Assembly: GCA_017456005.1 (NCBI GenBank)
Contig: JAFTLJ010000097.1
Location: 1 to 42,663 of the forward strand
Length of the DNA: 42,663 nt
Source: Clostridia bacterium
GTDB taxonomy: Bacteria; Bacillota; Clostridia; Oscillospirales; CAG-272
Direction: 5' to 3'
The position numbers and the translations under genes were made by a program. Below, piece after piece: positions 33,326 to 39,766 of the stretch (position 1 is the stretch's first letter; every line of letters starts with the position of its first letter). The notes beneath the pieces were generated by a model. It was not told the origin of the DNA. It saw nothing but the letters and a program-made list of their open reading frames with translations, and searched no databases.

Positions 33326-33862
33326 TTACACCTTATTCTTCATCCAATAGTTATACTTTTTCTTGCGGTAAACCAAAAGAAAAACGATATATGAAATGCA
33401 ATCAAGCAAAGCACTTAATACATACCCCACAAACGGGACGTTTATTACCGAATCGAACAAGCACATCGAAGCAAAGAAAAATGTCGGAAAAGAAATCGTT
33501 TTCCTTCCAAACACCAAACTGTCAAACGTATTAAGTACAAAACAAGCAAAAACAATAGCCATAATACAAACAAGAACTTTTGATTCTCGCCTGATAACAA
33601 GCCTTAAATCGTCGGCAAATGAAATATACGTTTTTTCTTTATAATCCGACATTACTTCATCTTCACCTATATATTTTCTGATTTTTGATATATAAAGCAA
33701 TATAAATCCAAAGGCGAAGGTTGACATCAGTGCAATCAACAATAATCTTAGTGTAGGATTTTCAATACCGCTTAAAACAGCACCCCAGACAGCATATAGT
33801 GCTATGTATACTGCTAATGTAATCACCGAAGCAATAGTGATATTCCATAATATTCTTTTCAT
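33326..33862 (-). CDS. four-segment membrane protein, operon partner of the XRE regulator
   Basis: I do not recognise a specific family. The 178 residues have four hydrophobic segments at about 5-30, 38-60, 95-117 and 128-165, with a charged cytoplasmic loop between segments 2 and 3 (KEKTYISFADDLRLVIRRE) and a basic Lys/Tyr-rich C-terminus. GGAGGG precedes the start at 33862. A strong promoter lies about 35 nt upstream. The following XRE regulator starts 7 nt later. Small membrane proteins paired with a regulator often act in immunity or sensing, but nothing here proves that. AT-rich composition. Confidence 0.72.
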   Translation of the reverse strand: MKRILWNITIASVITLAVYIALYAVWGAVLSGIENPTLRLLLIALMSTFAFGFILLYISKIRKYIGEDEVMSDYKEKTYISFADDLRLVIRRESKVLVCIMAIVFACFVLNTFDSLVFGRKTISFPTFFFASMCLFDSVINVPFVGYVLSALLDCISYIVFLLVYRKKKYNYWMKNKV

Positions 33863-33896
33863 AAAGCCCTCCGTAATTTTGATTGATCATATCTGT

Positions 33897-33925
33897 ATTA
33901 TATCGTAAATATTATATTTTGTAAA
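33897..33925 (-). promoter_or_regulatory. promoter of the membrane protein-XRE operon
   Basis: On the minus strand: TTTACA (33920-33925), a 17-nt spacer, and TATAAT (33897-33902). A small dyad (AATCC/GGATT, 33964-33978) lies upstream. Confidence 0.82.
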
Positions 33926-33996
33926 CAGACTGTATGGCACATAGATATGTCCATTTTATATCAATCCAAATTCGGATTCATAATAATTTACCCACA

Positions 33997-34028
33997 AAAA
34001 AACGACAGGTATATACCTGTCGTTTTTT
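33997..34028 (-). terminator. terminator of the ArsR-type gene
   Basis: A perfect 16-bp inverted repeat (33997-34012 with 34013-34028) with A/T runs at both ends, next to the stop of the minus-strand gene at 34030. Confidence 0.88.
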
Positions 34029-34029
34029 A

Positions 34030-34299
34030 TTAAACTATCAGTTCCAGCAGGTCCAACAGCACGAGCATAATATTGTCCAAAACAGATGCTTTTAACAAAT
34101 AGTAAATATCATTTTTTTCGTGCTCTTCCAATATAAGGTCGTTTTCCTTTAGAACGGATAAATGATTTAAAACCAAATCTTCGCTGATATTCAAATGTTG
34201 CGCAAGCTTCCTTGCCGACATTTTCTCTTTTTTCAATACGATTAATATTTCGCGCCGTATCGGGTCATTTGCGGCGTGAGCTATCTTTCCCAATCCCAT
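34030..34299 (-). CDS. ArsR-type winged-helix regulator
   Basis: Small dimeric winged-helix repressor. The 89 residues match the ArsR fold: AANDPIRREILIVLKKEKMS (helices 1-2), ARKLAQHLNISEDLVLNHLSVLKENDLI (helix-turn-helix, given here in full only by its ends), then a wing and a hydrophobic Leu-rich C-terminal helix. No metal-binding Cys is present, so it is not an arsenic sensor. It more resembles SdpR-like autorepressors. AGAGGTG precedes the start at 34299. It has its own promoter and terminator. The gene upstream on the same strand is pnuC, with no terminator between them. Targets unknown. Confidence 0.85.
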   Translation of the reverse strand: MGLGKIAHAANDPIRREILIVLKKEKMSARKLAQHLNISEDLVLNHLSVLKENDLILEEHEKNDIYYLLKASVLDNIMLVLLDLLELIV

Positions 34300-34345
34300 G
34301 GTTTCACCTCTTTCGGCATTTAATCCCAGTTGTCATATACATCAT

Positions 34346-34374
34346 ATTATATATCAAATACACCTAAAATTCAA
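34346..34374 (-). promoter_or_regulatory. promoter of the ArsR-type gene
   Basis: On the minus strand: TTGAAT (34369-34374), a 17-nt spacer, and TATAAT (34346-34351). The -35 box lies only 5 nt before the pnuC stop. The -10 region sits in an AT-rich imperfect dyad that could be an autorepression operator. Confidence 0.78.
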
Positions 34375-34378
34375 GTGT

Positions 34379-35074
34379 TCACCCATTTTCCTGGCGCTTT
34401 TGCATTTTTCGCCAGTTTATAAAGCCGTATATGTCGTTAGCGAGGAAAACAACGAAGCAAACCAGCACAGAAACGTATGAAATATCCTCTGCCACAGCGA
34501 GCGCCCACAGAATTATAAGCACAATATCGTTAAGCCCGTATGCCACAGCATAGTATGGGCTCCTGAGCGCCGTGAGAAACACAGCCGCAAAGCTCGTTGC
34601 CACGGAAATGGTGCCGGGAAGCAGGTTTGCTGTGCCCAAAGCCCCTAAAATAAAGTAAAATACTACTGTAACCGCCGCCGTGCAAGCAAGCATAAGCACA
34701 ACGTCACGCGGTTTCAGGCGGTTTACACACACTTCCGTACGTTTGCCCGCGAACGGGTGGCGCACCCATGAAACGAGCGATGCCACAGCCATAGGCATAG
34801 TCATACCTACGTATGTGATCATTTCCCCGTAATACGCCGCTCTATATGAAATTATGCCGTACAATATGCTGAAAATTATAATAAGCACTTGCCCTACGGG
34901 GTTGCCCTTGGCACAGAAAATAAGCGAGGTTGCACCAAGCAGCGATGCTGTAAGCGAAAGAAAGCTGCTTCTATCGAAAATACAAAACGAAACCGTTATA
35001 AGTAAAATCGAAAAAGCCCAAAGCACAAGCTCCCCGCGCGAAAAATAAGAGAAAAGCCGTTTTATTTTTTTCAT
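34379..35074 (-). CDS. pnuC: PnuC-family nicotinamide riboside/vitamin transporter
   Basis: Membrane facilitator of the PnuC family, which usually imports nicotinamide riboside for NAD synthesis by coupling to cytosolic phosphorylation. The 231 residues, counted from 35074, have about seven hydrophobic segments and the Firmicutes PnuC features MPMAVASLVSWVRHPF, ANLLPGTISVATSFAAV, YGLNDIVLIILW and FLANDIYGFINW. This start is preferred over one 75 nt upstream because GAGGAGGAA lies directly before it and the longer frame would run through a terminator hairpin. It is transcribed from a consensus promoter through a 110-nt structured leader. Related proteins carry riboflavin, thiamine or deoxynucleosides, so the substrate is not certain. 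Confidence 0.85.
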   Translation of the reverse strand: MKKIKRLFSYFSRGELVLWAFSILLITVSFCIFDRSSFLSLTASLLGATSLIFCAKGNPVGQVLIIIFSILYGIISYRAAYYGEMITYVGMTMPMAVASLVSWVRHPFAGKRTEVCVNRLKPRDVVLMLACTAAVTVVFYFILGALGTANLLPGTISVATSFAAVFLTALRSPYYAVAYGLNDIVLIILWALAVAEDISYVSVLVCFVVFLANDIYGFINWRKMQKRQENG

Positions 35075-35184
35075 ATATTCCTCCTCAAAAAAAGCATTCG
35101 CCACGCGTATCTTCAAAGACCTAACGATACGCGTACGAATGCTTCGCATTTACTACCCGGTGGCAGTTATTTAAAATTTTATTG
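35075..35184 (-). promoter_or_regulatory. pnuC leader with terminator: candidate riboswitch or attenuator
   Basis: About 110 nt between the inferred transcript start and the pnuC ATG. In transcript order: a small hairpin CTGCC-ACCG-GGTAG (35166-35153); a possible AATGC-GAA-GCATT hairpin (35150-35138); then a long stem-loop with arms 35144-35136/35100-35092 and 35134-35126/35111-35103 around a 14-nt loop, followed by T7 (35093-35087) and GAGGAGGA (35086-35079). The second hairpin shares bases with the terminator's 5' arm, so the two exclude each other. This is the layout of a transcription attenuator. I see no TPP, FMN, preQ1 or T-box consensus. Confidence 0.65.
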
Positions 35185-35190
35185 TTTTCA

Positions 35191-35219
35191 ATTATACCAC
35201 GCCGTATACGCTGTGTCAA
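35191..35219 (-). promoter_or_regulatory. consensus sigma-A promoter of pnuC
   Basis: On the minus strand: a perfect TTGACA (35214-35219), a 17-nt spacer, and a perfect TATAAT (35191-35196) with an extended TGG before it. It is the best promoter in the window. Confidence 0.93.
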
Positions 35220-35232
35220 GAAGAAAAACAAA

Positions 35233-35256
35233 AAGCACACTCTTTCGAGTGTGCTT
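35233..35256 (-). terminator. terminator of the rpsF-ssb-rpsR operon
   Basis: A 10-bp perfect stem (35233-35242 with 35247-35256) and a TTTC loop, followed on the minus strand by a T-rich tract. It separates rpsR from the pnuC promoter. Confidence 0.9.
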
Positions 35257-35272
35257 AAATTATCATTACAAA

Positions 35273-35524
35273 TTAGTCTGTAACGAAAGGAAGAAGTGCT
35301 ACGTGACGAGCGCGTTTGATAGCCTCTGTAAGAGCACGCTGGTGTGCTGCGCATGTTCCTGTTACTCTTCTGGGAAGAATTTTGGAACGTTCGGAAATGA
35401 ACTTGTGAAGCTTAGCTGTATCTTTGTAGTCGATAACAACTGCTTTTTCAACGCAGAATACACAAACCTTTTTTCTTCTGTGAACGTTGCCGTTTCTTGC
35501 GGGTCTCTGTTCTCTGTTTTCCAT
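35273..35524 (-). CDS. rpsR: 30S ribosomal protein S18
   Basis: Small-subunit protein that binds S6 on the 30S platform. The 83 residues carry [32 protein letters not shown] (conserved core, shown in part) and [23 protein letters not shown]. The three visible cysteines (CxxC plus C) suggest the zinc-binding C+ form. AGGAGG precedes the start at 35524. It is the last gene of the rpsF-ssb-rpsR unit. Codons are of the highly expressed type. Confidence 0.97.
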   Translation of the reverse strand: MENREQRPARNGNVHRRKKVCVFCVEKAVVIDYKDTAKLHKFISERSKILPRRVTGTCAAHQRALTEAIKRARHVALLPFVTD

Positions 35525-35566
35525 TGTAAAAAACCTCCTATATTATTTTAAATGGCCTCTGTGGGC

Positions 35567-36010
35567 TTAGAAAGGAAGATCTTCGTCGCCTGCAACTTCC
35601 TCGAATTTAGGCGCTATGCCTGCATCGCTCGAGAAAGCGGGAGCCTGAAAATCGTCGCCGCGAGCGCCGTAACCGGCGTTTTCGCTTTTCTTTTCAACAA
35701 AAGTTGCTTCATCTGCAACAACTTCCGTAACGTAACGTTTAGAGCCGTCGTTTGCTGTCCAGCTTCTGGACTGAAGAGAACCGCAAATGCAAATGGCATT
35801 GCCTTTTCTGAAATATTTTGTAATAAATTCAGCTGTTGTTCTCCAAGCGACAATGTTGATGAAGTCGCTCTGTGCCTGCTCGCCGGCTTTTGTGTATCTG
35901 CGTGTTACGCCGATAGAAAAAGACGTTACGCTGACACCGGAGGGTGTCTGCTTAAGTTCCGGGTCTGCTGTGAGATGTCCGATAAGAATTACCTTATTAA
36001 GACTTGCCAT
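35567..36010 (-). CDS. ssb: single-stranded DNA-binding protein
   Basis: Tetrameric protein that coats ssDNA in replication and repair. The 147 residues have the OB fold at about 1-105 (MASLNKVILIGHLTADPEL, FINIVAWR, KGNAICICGSLQSRSW), a Gly/Ala/Ser linker, and the acidic tip GDEDLPF that recruits partner enzymes. GGAGG precedes the start at 36010. It lies between rpsF and rpsR, the standard Firmicutes arrangement. Confidence 0.97.
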   Translation of the reverse strand: MASLNKVILIGHLTADPELKQTPSGVSVTSFSIGVTRRYTKAGEQAQSDFINIVAWRTTAEFITKYFRKGNAICICGSLQSRSWTANDGSKRYVTEVVADEATFVEKKSENAGYGARGDDFQAPAFSSDAGIAPKFEEVAGDEDLPF

Positions 36011-36033
36011 CTTGACTGTTCCTCCATTAAAAT

Positions 36034-36327
36034 TTACGCTACTTTGATTGTCATAGAGCGCATAATGTCTTCAGAAATGTTGAAGTTACGTTCGAGTTCG
36101 GCAACAAAGCTTGTGTCTGCTTTGTAGTTTACGAGAACGTAGTAACCTTCTGTAAGATCATTGATGGGGTAAGCAAGTTTGCGTTTGCCCCATTCGTTGA
36201 AAGATTCTACTTCACCGTTTGCTTCGATAAGAGCTTTGAATTTTGCAACAACTGCTGCAACCTTTTCTTCACCCTTTGTTGTTTCAACGATGAACATCGT
36301 TTCATAGGACGCTTTAATGTTTTCCAT
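36034..36327 (-). CDS. rpsF: 30S ribosomal protein S6
   Basis: Small-subunit protein that partners S18. The 97 residues contain YETMFIV, FNEWGKRKLAYPINDLTEGYYVLVN (core, conserved Gly-Lys-Arg-Lys-Leu-Ala-Tyr) and a C-terminal ERNFNISEDIMRSMTIKV. AAAGGAGG precedes the start at 36327. It is the first gene of its operon and is transcribed from the promoter at 36424-36452. In other bacteria the S6:S18 complex can bind its own leader; a matching RNA here is not clear to me. Confidence 0.97.
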   Translation of the reverse strand: MENIKASYETMFIVETTKGEEKVAAVVAKFKALIEANGEVESFNEWGKRKLAYPINDLTEGYYVLVNYKADTSFVAELERNFNISEDIMRSMTIKVA

Positions 36328-36423
36328 TATGACTACACCTCCTTTTGGACATAAGGCCGCGAACCGTTTGATTTTTTATTCGCAGCAAGGAGAAAGCGCA
36401 TATTTACGCTTTTCCGAATGTGT

Positions 36424-36452
36424 ATTTTATCACATTTATATAAATTTGTCAA
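36424..36452 (-). promoter_or_regulatory. rpsF operon promoter
   Basis: On the minus strand: a perfect TTGACA (36447-36452), a 17-nt spacer, and TAAAAT (36424-36429). The leader is about 90 nt and contains a hairpin AAAGCG/CGCTTT and a GCGAA/TTCGC pairing. The divergent gap 36328-36647 otherwise holds only this promoter and that of secG. Confidence 0.88.
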
Positions 36453-36523
36453 TATTTTTTTGTAATTTATTTTCCGCGAAAAGAAAATTTTATATTTATT
36501 TTTAATAGTTTGCAAAAAAACTC

Positions 36524-36552
36524 TTGCATTTTTGCTTTTCATATGGTATGAT
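36524..36552 (+). promoter_or_regulatory. secG promoter
   Basis: TTGCAT (36524-36529), a 17-nt spacer, and TATGAT (36547-36552) with an extended TGG before it. The leader is about 90 nt. Confidence 0.8.
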
Positions 36553-36647
36553 TAAATGTAATTATCGGAACACGGCGTTTTTCGCCCCTTTTCCGCAACA
36601 AAAAGAATTAAAAATCGGCGTTTGCCGAATCGGAGGTTTATAAAGAT

Positions 36648-36893
36648 ATGACTATTCTTTCTTACGTACTCGGTTCTCTTCTTCTTCTCGTTGCCATCGC
36701 TCTTATTGTTCTCGTTCTTTTCCAGAGCTCTAAAAAACGCGGTCTTTCCGGCGCGGTTGGCGGCACTTCTGCTGATTCTTTCTTCGGCAAGAACCAGAGC
36801 CAGACAAAAGAAAAGAAGCTTTCCCGCTTCACAACAATCCTTGCTGCCGTATTTGCAGTTCTCGCTATCGCAGCATACATTCTCTGCATTTGA
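36648..36893 (+). CDS. secG: protein translocase subunit SecG
   Basis: Small subunit of the SecYEG channel. The 81 residues have two membrane segments (about 4-24 and 60-80) and the conserved loop LFQSSKKRGLSGAVGG...SADSFFGKN between them, the SecG hallmark. CGGAGG precedes ATG 36648. It is monocistronic between its promoter and a terminator; rnr/smpB, which often follow secG, are absent. Codon use is of the highly expressed type. Confidence 0.95.
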   Translation: MTILSYVLGSLLLLVAIALIVLVLFQSSKKRGLSGAVGGTSADSFFGKNQSQTKEKKLSRFTTILAAVFAVLAIAAYILCI

Positions 36894-36908
36894 TCAAAGC
36901 AAAAAAAG

Positions 36909-36934
36909 AAAATCCGCCTTGCGCGGATTTTTTT
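36909..36934 (+). terminator. terminator after secG
   Basis: A 9-bp stem (36909-36917 with 36923-36931), a CTTGC loop and a T run. Confidence 0.9.
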
Positions 36935-36968
36935 GTTGCTCATCCGTGCAAAAAAATTTATTTACCTC

Positions 36969-36997
36969 TTTATTTATTAACATTTATATGATACAAT
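36969..36997 (+). promoter_or_regulatory. candidate yqhQ promoter
   Basis: TTTATT (36969-36974), a 17-nt spacer, and TACAAT (36992-36997) with an extended TGA. The same weak -35 plus extended -10 layout is seen before hpf. Confidence 0.6.
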
Positions 36998-37030
36998 AGT
37001 AATAATCTTAAATAAAAGAAAGGGTTTGAA

Positions 37031-38029
37031 ATGAAAAAACAAACTTGTTATATACCCGAAAGGCGCGGCAAGGTCGGCGGTCAGGCCGTGCTGGAGGGCG
37101 TTATGATGAAAAGCGGCGACAGAGTCGCGCTGACCGTGCGCAAGGACGACGGCACTATGGAAACAAAAAATTCCACCTTCGTTTCCGCAAAGACCAAGCA
37201 TCCCATATGCAACCTGCCCATTATACGCGGCGTGGTAAGCTTTGTGGAATCGCTCATTCTCTCTTTTTCCACGCTCAACGATTCTGCGGAAATGCTCGGC
37301 ATAGATGAAGAGCTGAACGAGCCTAAAAAGAAAAATGCAGACGGCACAGATAAAAAGAGCCACACGCTCGATATTCTTATGCTCGTGGCAACAGTGCTAG
37401 GTATAGCTCTTGCCATATTCCTTTTCATGTTCCTTCCCACGTTCTTTACAAAAATAATCGTACGTTTCACAGGGGACCTGGGACTCTGGCAAAGCGTGAT
37501 AGAGGGCGTTATAAAGATAGGTATTTTCGTTGCATATATGCTCCTCGTTTCGCTTATGAAGGATATCCGCAGAACATTTGAATACCACGGGGCAGAGCAT
37601 AAATCCATATTCTGCTACGAGGCGGGCAAAGAGCTCACCGTGGAAAACGTACGCGAGCAATCGCGCTTCCACCCCCGTTGCGGCACGAGCTTTATGTTCG
37701 TTATGCTCGGCATAAGCATATTTTCCGGTCTTTTCATAACTTGGGAAAATATGATCGTGCGCGTACTGCTCAAACTTCTCCTGCTTCCGCTCGTTATGGG
37801 TGTGGGCTATGAGTTCCTTATGTACGCAGGCAAGCACGATAACGCCTTCGTGCGCATACTTTCCGCCCCCGGCCTCTGGATGCAGCGCATAACCACGCGC
37901 GAGCCCGACGACGCGCAGATAGAATGTGCCATTGCTTCTCTCAAAGCGGCTATGCCCGAAGAATTCCCTCCCGAAAGCAAAACGGAAGAAATAGCAGACG
38001 AAACAAACGACAGCACGGAAGAGAAATGA
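37031..38029 (+). CDS. yqhQ: YqhQ/DUF1385 family membrane protein
   Basis: Conserved Firmicutes membrane protein of unknown function, often beside prfA/prmC or rpmE. The 332 residues open with the hallmark GGQAVLEGVMMKSGDRVAL, have four hydrophobic segments between about 115 and 280, and the central motif YHGAEHKSIFCYEAG with later SRFHPRCGTSFMF. The His and Cys residues in these motifs suggest metal binding. AAAGAAAGG precedes ATG 37031. Its TGA overlaps the prmC ATG by 4 nt, so the two are coupled. Confidence 0.93.
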   Translation: MKKQTCYIPERRGKVGGQAVLEGVMMKSGDRVALTVRKDDGTMETKNSTFVSAKTKHPICNLPIIRGVVSFVESLILSFSTLNDSAEMLGIDEELNEPKKKNADGTDKKSHTLDILMLVATVLGIALAIFLFMFLPTFFTKIIVRFTGDLGLWQSVIEGVIKIGIFVAYMLLVSLMKDIRRTFEYHGAEHKSIFCYEAGKELTVENVREQSRFHPRCGTSFMFVMLGISIFSGLFITWENMIVRVLLKLLLLPLVMGVGYEFLMYAGKHDNAFVRILSAPGLWMQRITTREPDDAQIECAIASLKAAMPEEFPPESKTEEIADETNDSTEEK

Positions 38030-38859
38030 CGTATTTTCAGTTTAAAAAATATATAAAAGATTCCCTTGAGGAGGTAGTGGGTGAATATGCCGCATATGAA
38101 GCGGAGAAAATCATCTGCCACCTTACGGGGCTTAGCAGAACGGCGCTTTCCCTGCGCTCCCGTGAGGAAATGCCCGAAACGCCGAAGGAAACCGAAAATA
38201 TCATCGCTCGCCGCCAAAACGGCGAGCCTCTTGCATATATCCTCGGCAAAACGGATTTTTTCGGGCTAGAACTATACGTAAGCGAGGCGTGCCTTACCCC
38301 ACGAGCCGATACGGAGGTCATTGTGGAGCGTGCGCTGGAGTTTTTGGGCGAGCGAAATGCAGAGGTTTTGGATATTTGCACGGGCAGCGGATGTATAGCC
38401 CTTGCCATAGCAGCAAACTCGCACGCAACGGTGCTTGGCGTGGATATTTCTGCGGCAGCGCTCGCCGTGGCTGAAAAAAACGCCAAAAAATGCGCGCTTT
38501 GGGGGAAGGTGCGCTTCCTGCAGCGCGATGCCCTCGCCGCAGATTTTCTCGACGGCGAAAAATACGACCTTATCGTTTCCAACCCGCCGTATATACCCAC
38601 GGCGGATATAGCGGCGCTCTCTGCGGAGGTGCACCGTGAACCCATGCTCGCGCTGGACGGCGGGGCAGACGGCCTTGTGTTCTACCGCAGATTTTTGGAG
38701 ATCTTGCCAAAGCACCTTAAAAGCGGCGGCGCTATGATTTTTGAAATTGGATATGACCAAGAGGCGGCGTTGCGCACGCTTTGCGAGGAAGCAGGGCTTC
38801 CCTGCGAAATTTTCCGAGATTACGGCGGAAATGTTCGCGGTGCGGTTATAAAAGTGTAA
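38026..38859 (+). CDS. prmC: release factor glutamine methyltransferase
   Basis: SAM-dependent enzyme that N5-methylates the GGQ glutamine of peptide release factors RF1/RF2. The 277 residues, counted from ATG 38026 (overlapping the yqhQ stop; GGAAGAG upstream), have the N-terminal helical RF-binding domain (EEVVGEYAAYEAEKI), the family linker PLAYILGKTDFFG, the SAM loop DICTGSGCIALA, and the catalytic NPPY motif at Asn186. An open frame extends further 5' inside yqhQ but lacks a site. In many Firmicutes prfA is adjacent; here it is not. Confidence 0.94.
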   Translation: MTYFQFKKYIKDSLEEVVGEYAAYEAEKIICHLTGLSRTALSLRSREEMPETPKETENIIARRQNGEPLAYILGKTDFFGLELYVSEACLTPRADTEVIVERALEFLGERNAEVLDICTGSGCIALAIAANSHATVLGVDISAAALAVAEKNAKKCALWGKVRFLQRDALAADFLDGEKYDLIVSNPPYIPTADIAALSAEVHREPMLALDGGADGLVFYRRFLEILPKHLKSGGAMIFEIGYDQEAALRTLCEEAGLPCEIFRDYGGNVRGAVIKV

Positions 38860-38875
38860 GAGGAATAATATAAAT

Positions 38876-38905
38876 TGGTAGGGGACGGCGCTTCGACGTC
38901 CCACA
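38876..38905. repeat. GGGACG/CGTCCC intergenic palindrome
   Basis: A 6-bp inverted repeat, GGGACG (38882-38887) and CGTCCC (38897-38902), in a GC-rich stretch inside an otherwise AT-rich gap between prmC and murI. It resembles the short GC-rich palindromic repeats scattered in some Clostridia genomes. No second copy is visible in this window. Confidence 0.4.
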
Positions 38906-38935
38906 AAACAAACAATACATACTAAGGAGAATTTT

Positions 38936-39748
38936 ATGTCCAACGAAAGCGCAATAGGTGTTTTCGATAGCGGCCTCGGCGGTCTTTCTGCCGTGCGCGA
39001 GCTTAAGAAGCTTTTGCCAAACGAAAATATAATATACTTTGGCGATACGGGCAGAGTGCCGTATGGCTCCAAATCGCGCGAGATAATTCGCAAATACACC
39101 GCGCAGGATGCAAAATTTCTGCTTTCACACGGCGTAAAGGCAATACTCGCCGCCTGCGGCACGGTCAGCTCCAACGCGATGGAATGTATAGAAGCCATAA
39201 CGGATATTCCCGTTTTCGGAGTGGTAGAAGATGCCGCGCGCGAAGCATATGAGGCTTCACGCACAAAGCGCGTTGGTGTCATAGGTACGCAAGCAACAGT
39301 AAATTCGGGTATTTTTAAACGCAAAATCGAGGAACGCGATGCACACGCCGAGGTTTTGCAAAGCGCCTGCCCGCTTTTTGTGCCGCTTGTGGAATATGGC
39401 TTTACCGCAGAAGGAGACGAAATAACGCGCCTTGCGTGCGAACGTTATCTCGCGCCTTTTCGCGGGGAAGTAGACACACTAATCTTGGGTTGCACGCACT
39501 TCCCTATCTTAGAAAAAGCAATAAGTGCGGCTTTGCCGGGCGTAACGCTCATAAACCCCGCTTCTGCCGCGGCAAAAGCAATGGCAAAAACGCTGAAAGA
39601 GCAAGACCTGCTTTCCGCAAGAGAAAAAAATGGCGAAATACGCTATTTCGTTTCCGACGAACCGGCACACTTTGCCGCAGAGGGCAAAATCTTCCTCGGC
39701 AAGGATTTTGAAATAAGCGCCAAAAAAATAGAGATTGATAAATTTTGA
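38936..39748 (+). CDS. murI: glutamate racemase
   Basis: Cofactor-independent racemase that makes D-glutamate for the second stem-peptide residue. The 270 residues start IGVFDSGLGGLSAVREL, then YFGDTGRVPYGSKS, and carry the two catalytic cysteines: Cys74 in AACGTVSSNA and Cys186 in LGCTHFPIL with His188. The first motif is unusual: most glutamate racemases read CNT, whereas this one has Cys-Gly-Thr. AAGGAG precedes ATG 38936. The sialidase-like gene follows 18 nt later and is probably co-transcribed. Confidence 0.92.
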   Translation: MSNESAIGVFDSGLGGLSAVRELKKLLPNENIIYFGDTGRVPYGSKSREIIRKYTAQDAKFLLSHGVKAILAACGTVSSNAMECIEAITDIPVFGVVEDAAREAYEASRTKRVGVIGTQATVNSGIFKRKIEERDAHAEVLQSACPLFVPLVEYGFTAEGDEITRLACERYLAPFRGEVDTLILGCTHFPILEKAISAALPGVTLINPASAAAKAMAKTLKEQDLLSAREKNGEIRYFVSDEPAHFAAEGKIFLGKDFEISAKKIEIDKF

Positions 39749-39766
39749 TAAACGAGGAAGCGTACA

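Noticed and set aside
34030-34299. Arsenic or metal sensor
   Set aside because: The ArsR fold is present but there is no cysteine pair or His/Asp metal site in the 89 residues.
35075-35184. TPP, FMN or preQ1 riboswitch, or a T-box, before pnuC
   Set aside because: None of the conserved blocks I know for these classes (for example CUGAGA for TPP or the UGGNACC T-box sequence) is present, although the leader still looks like an attenuator.
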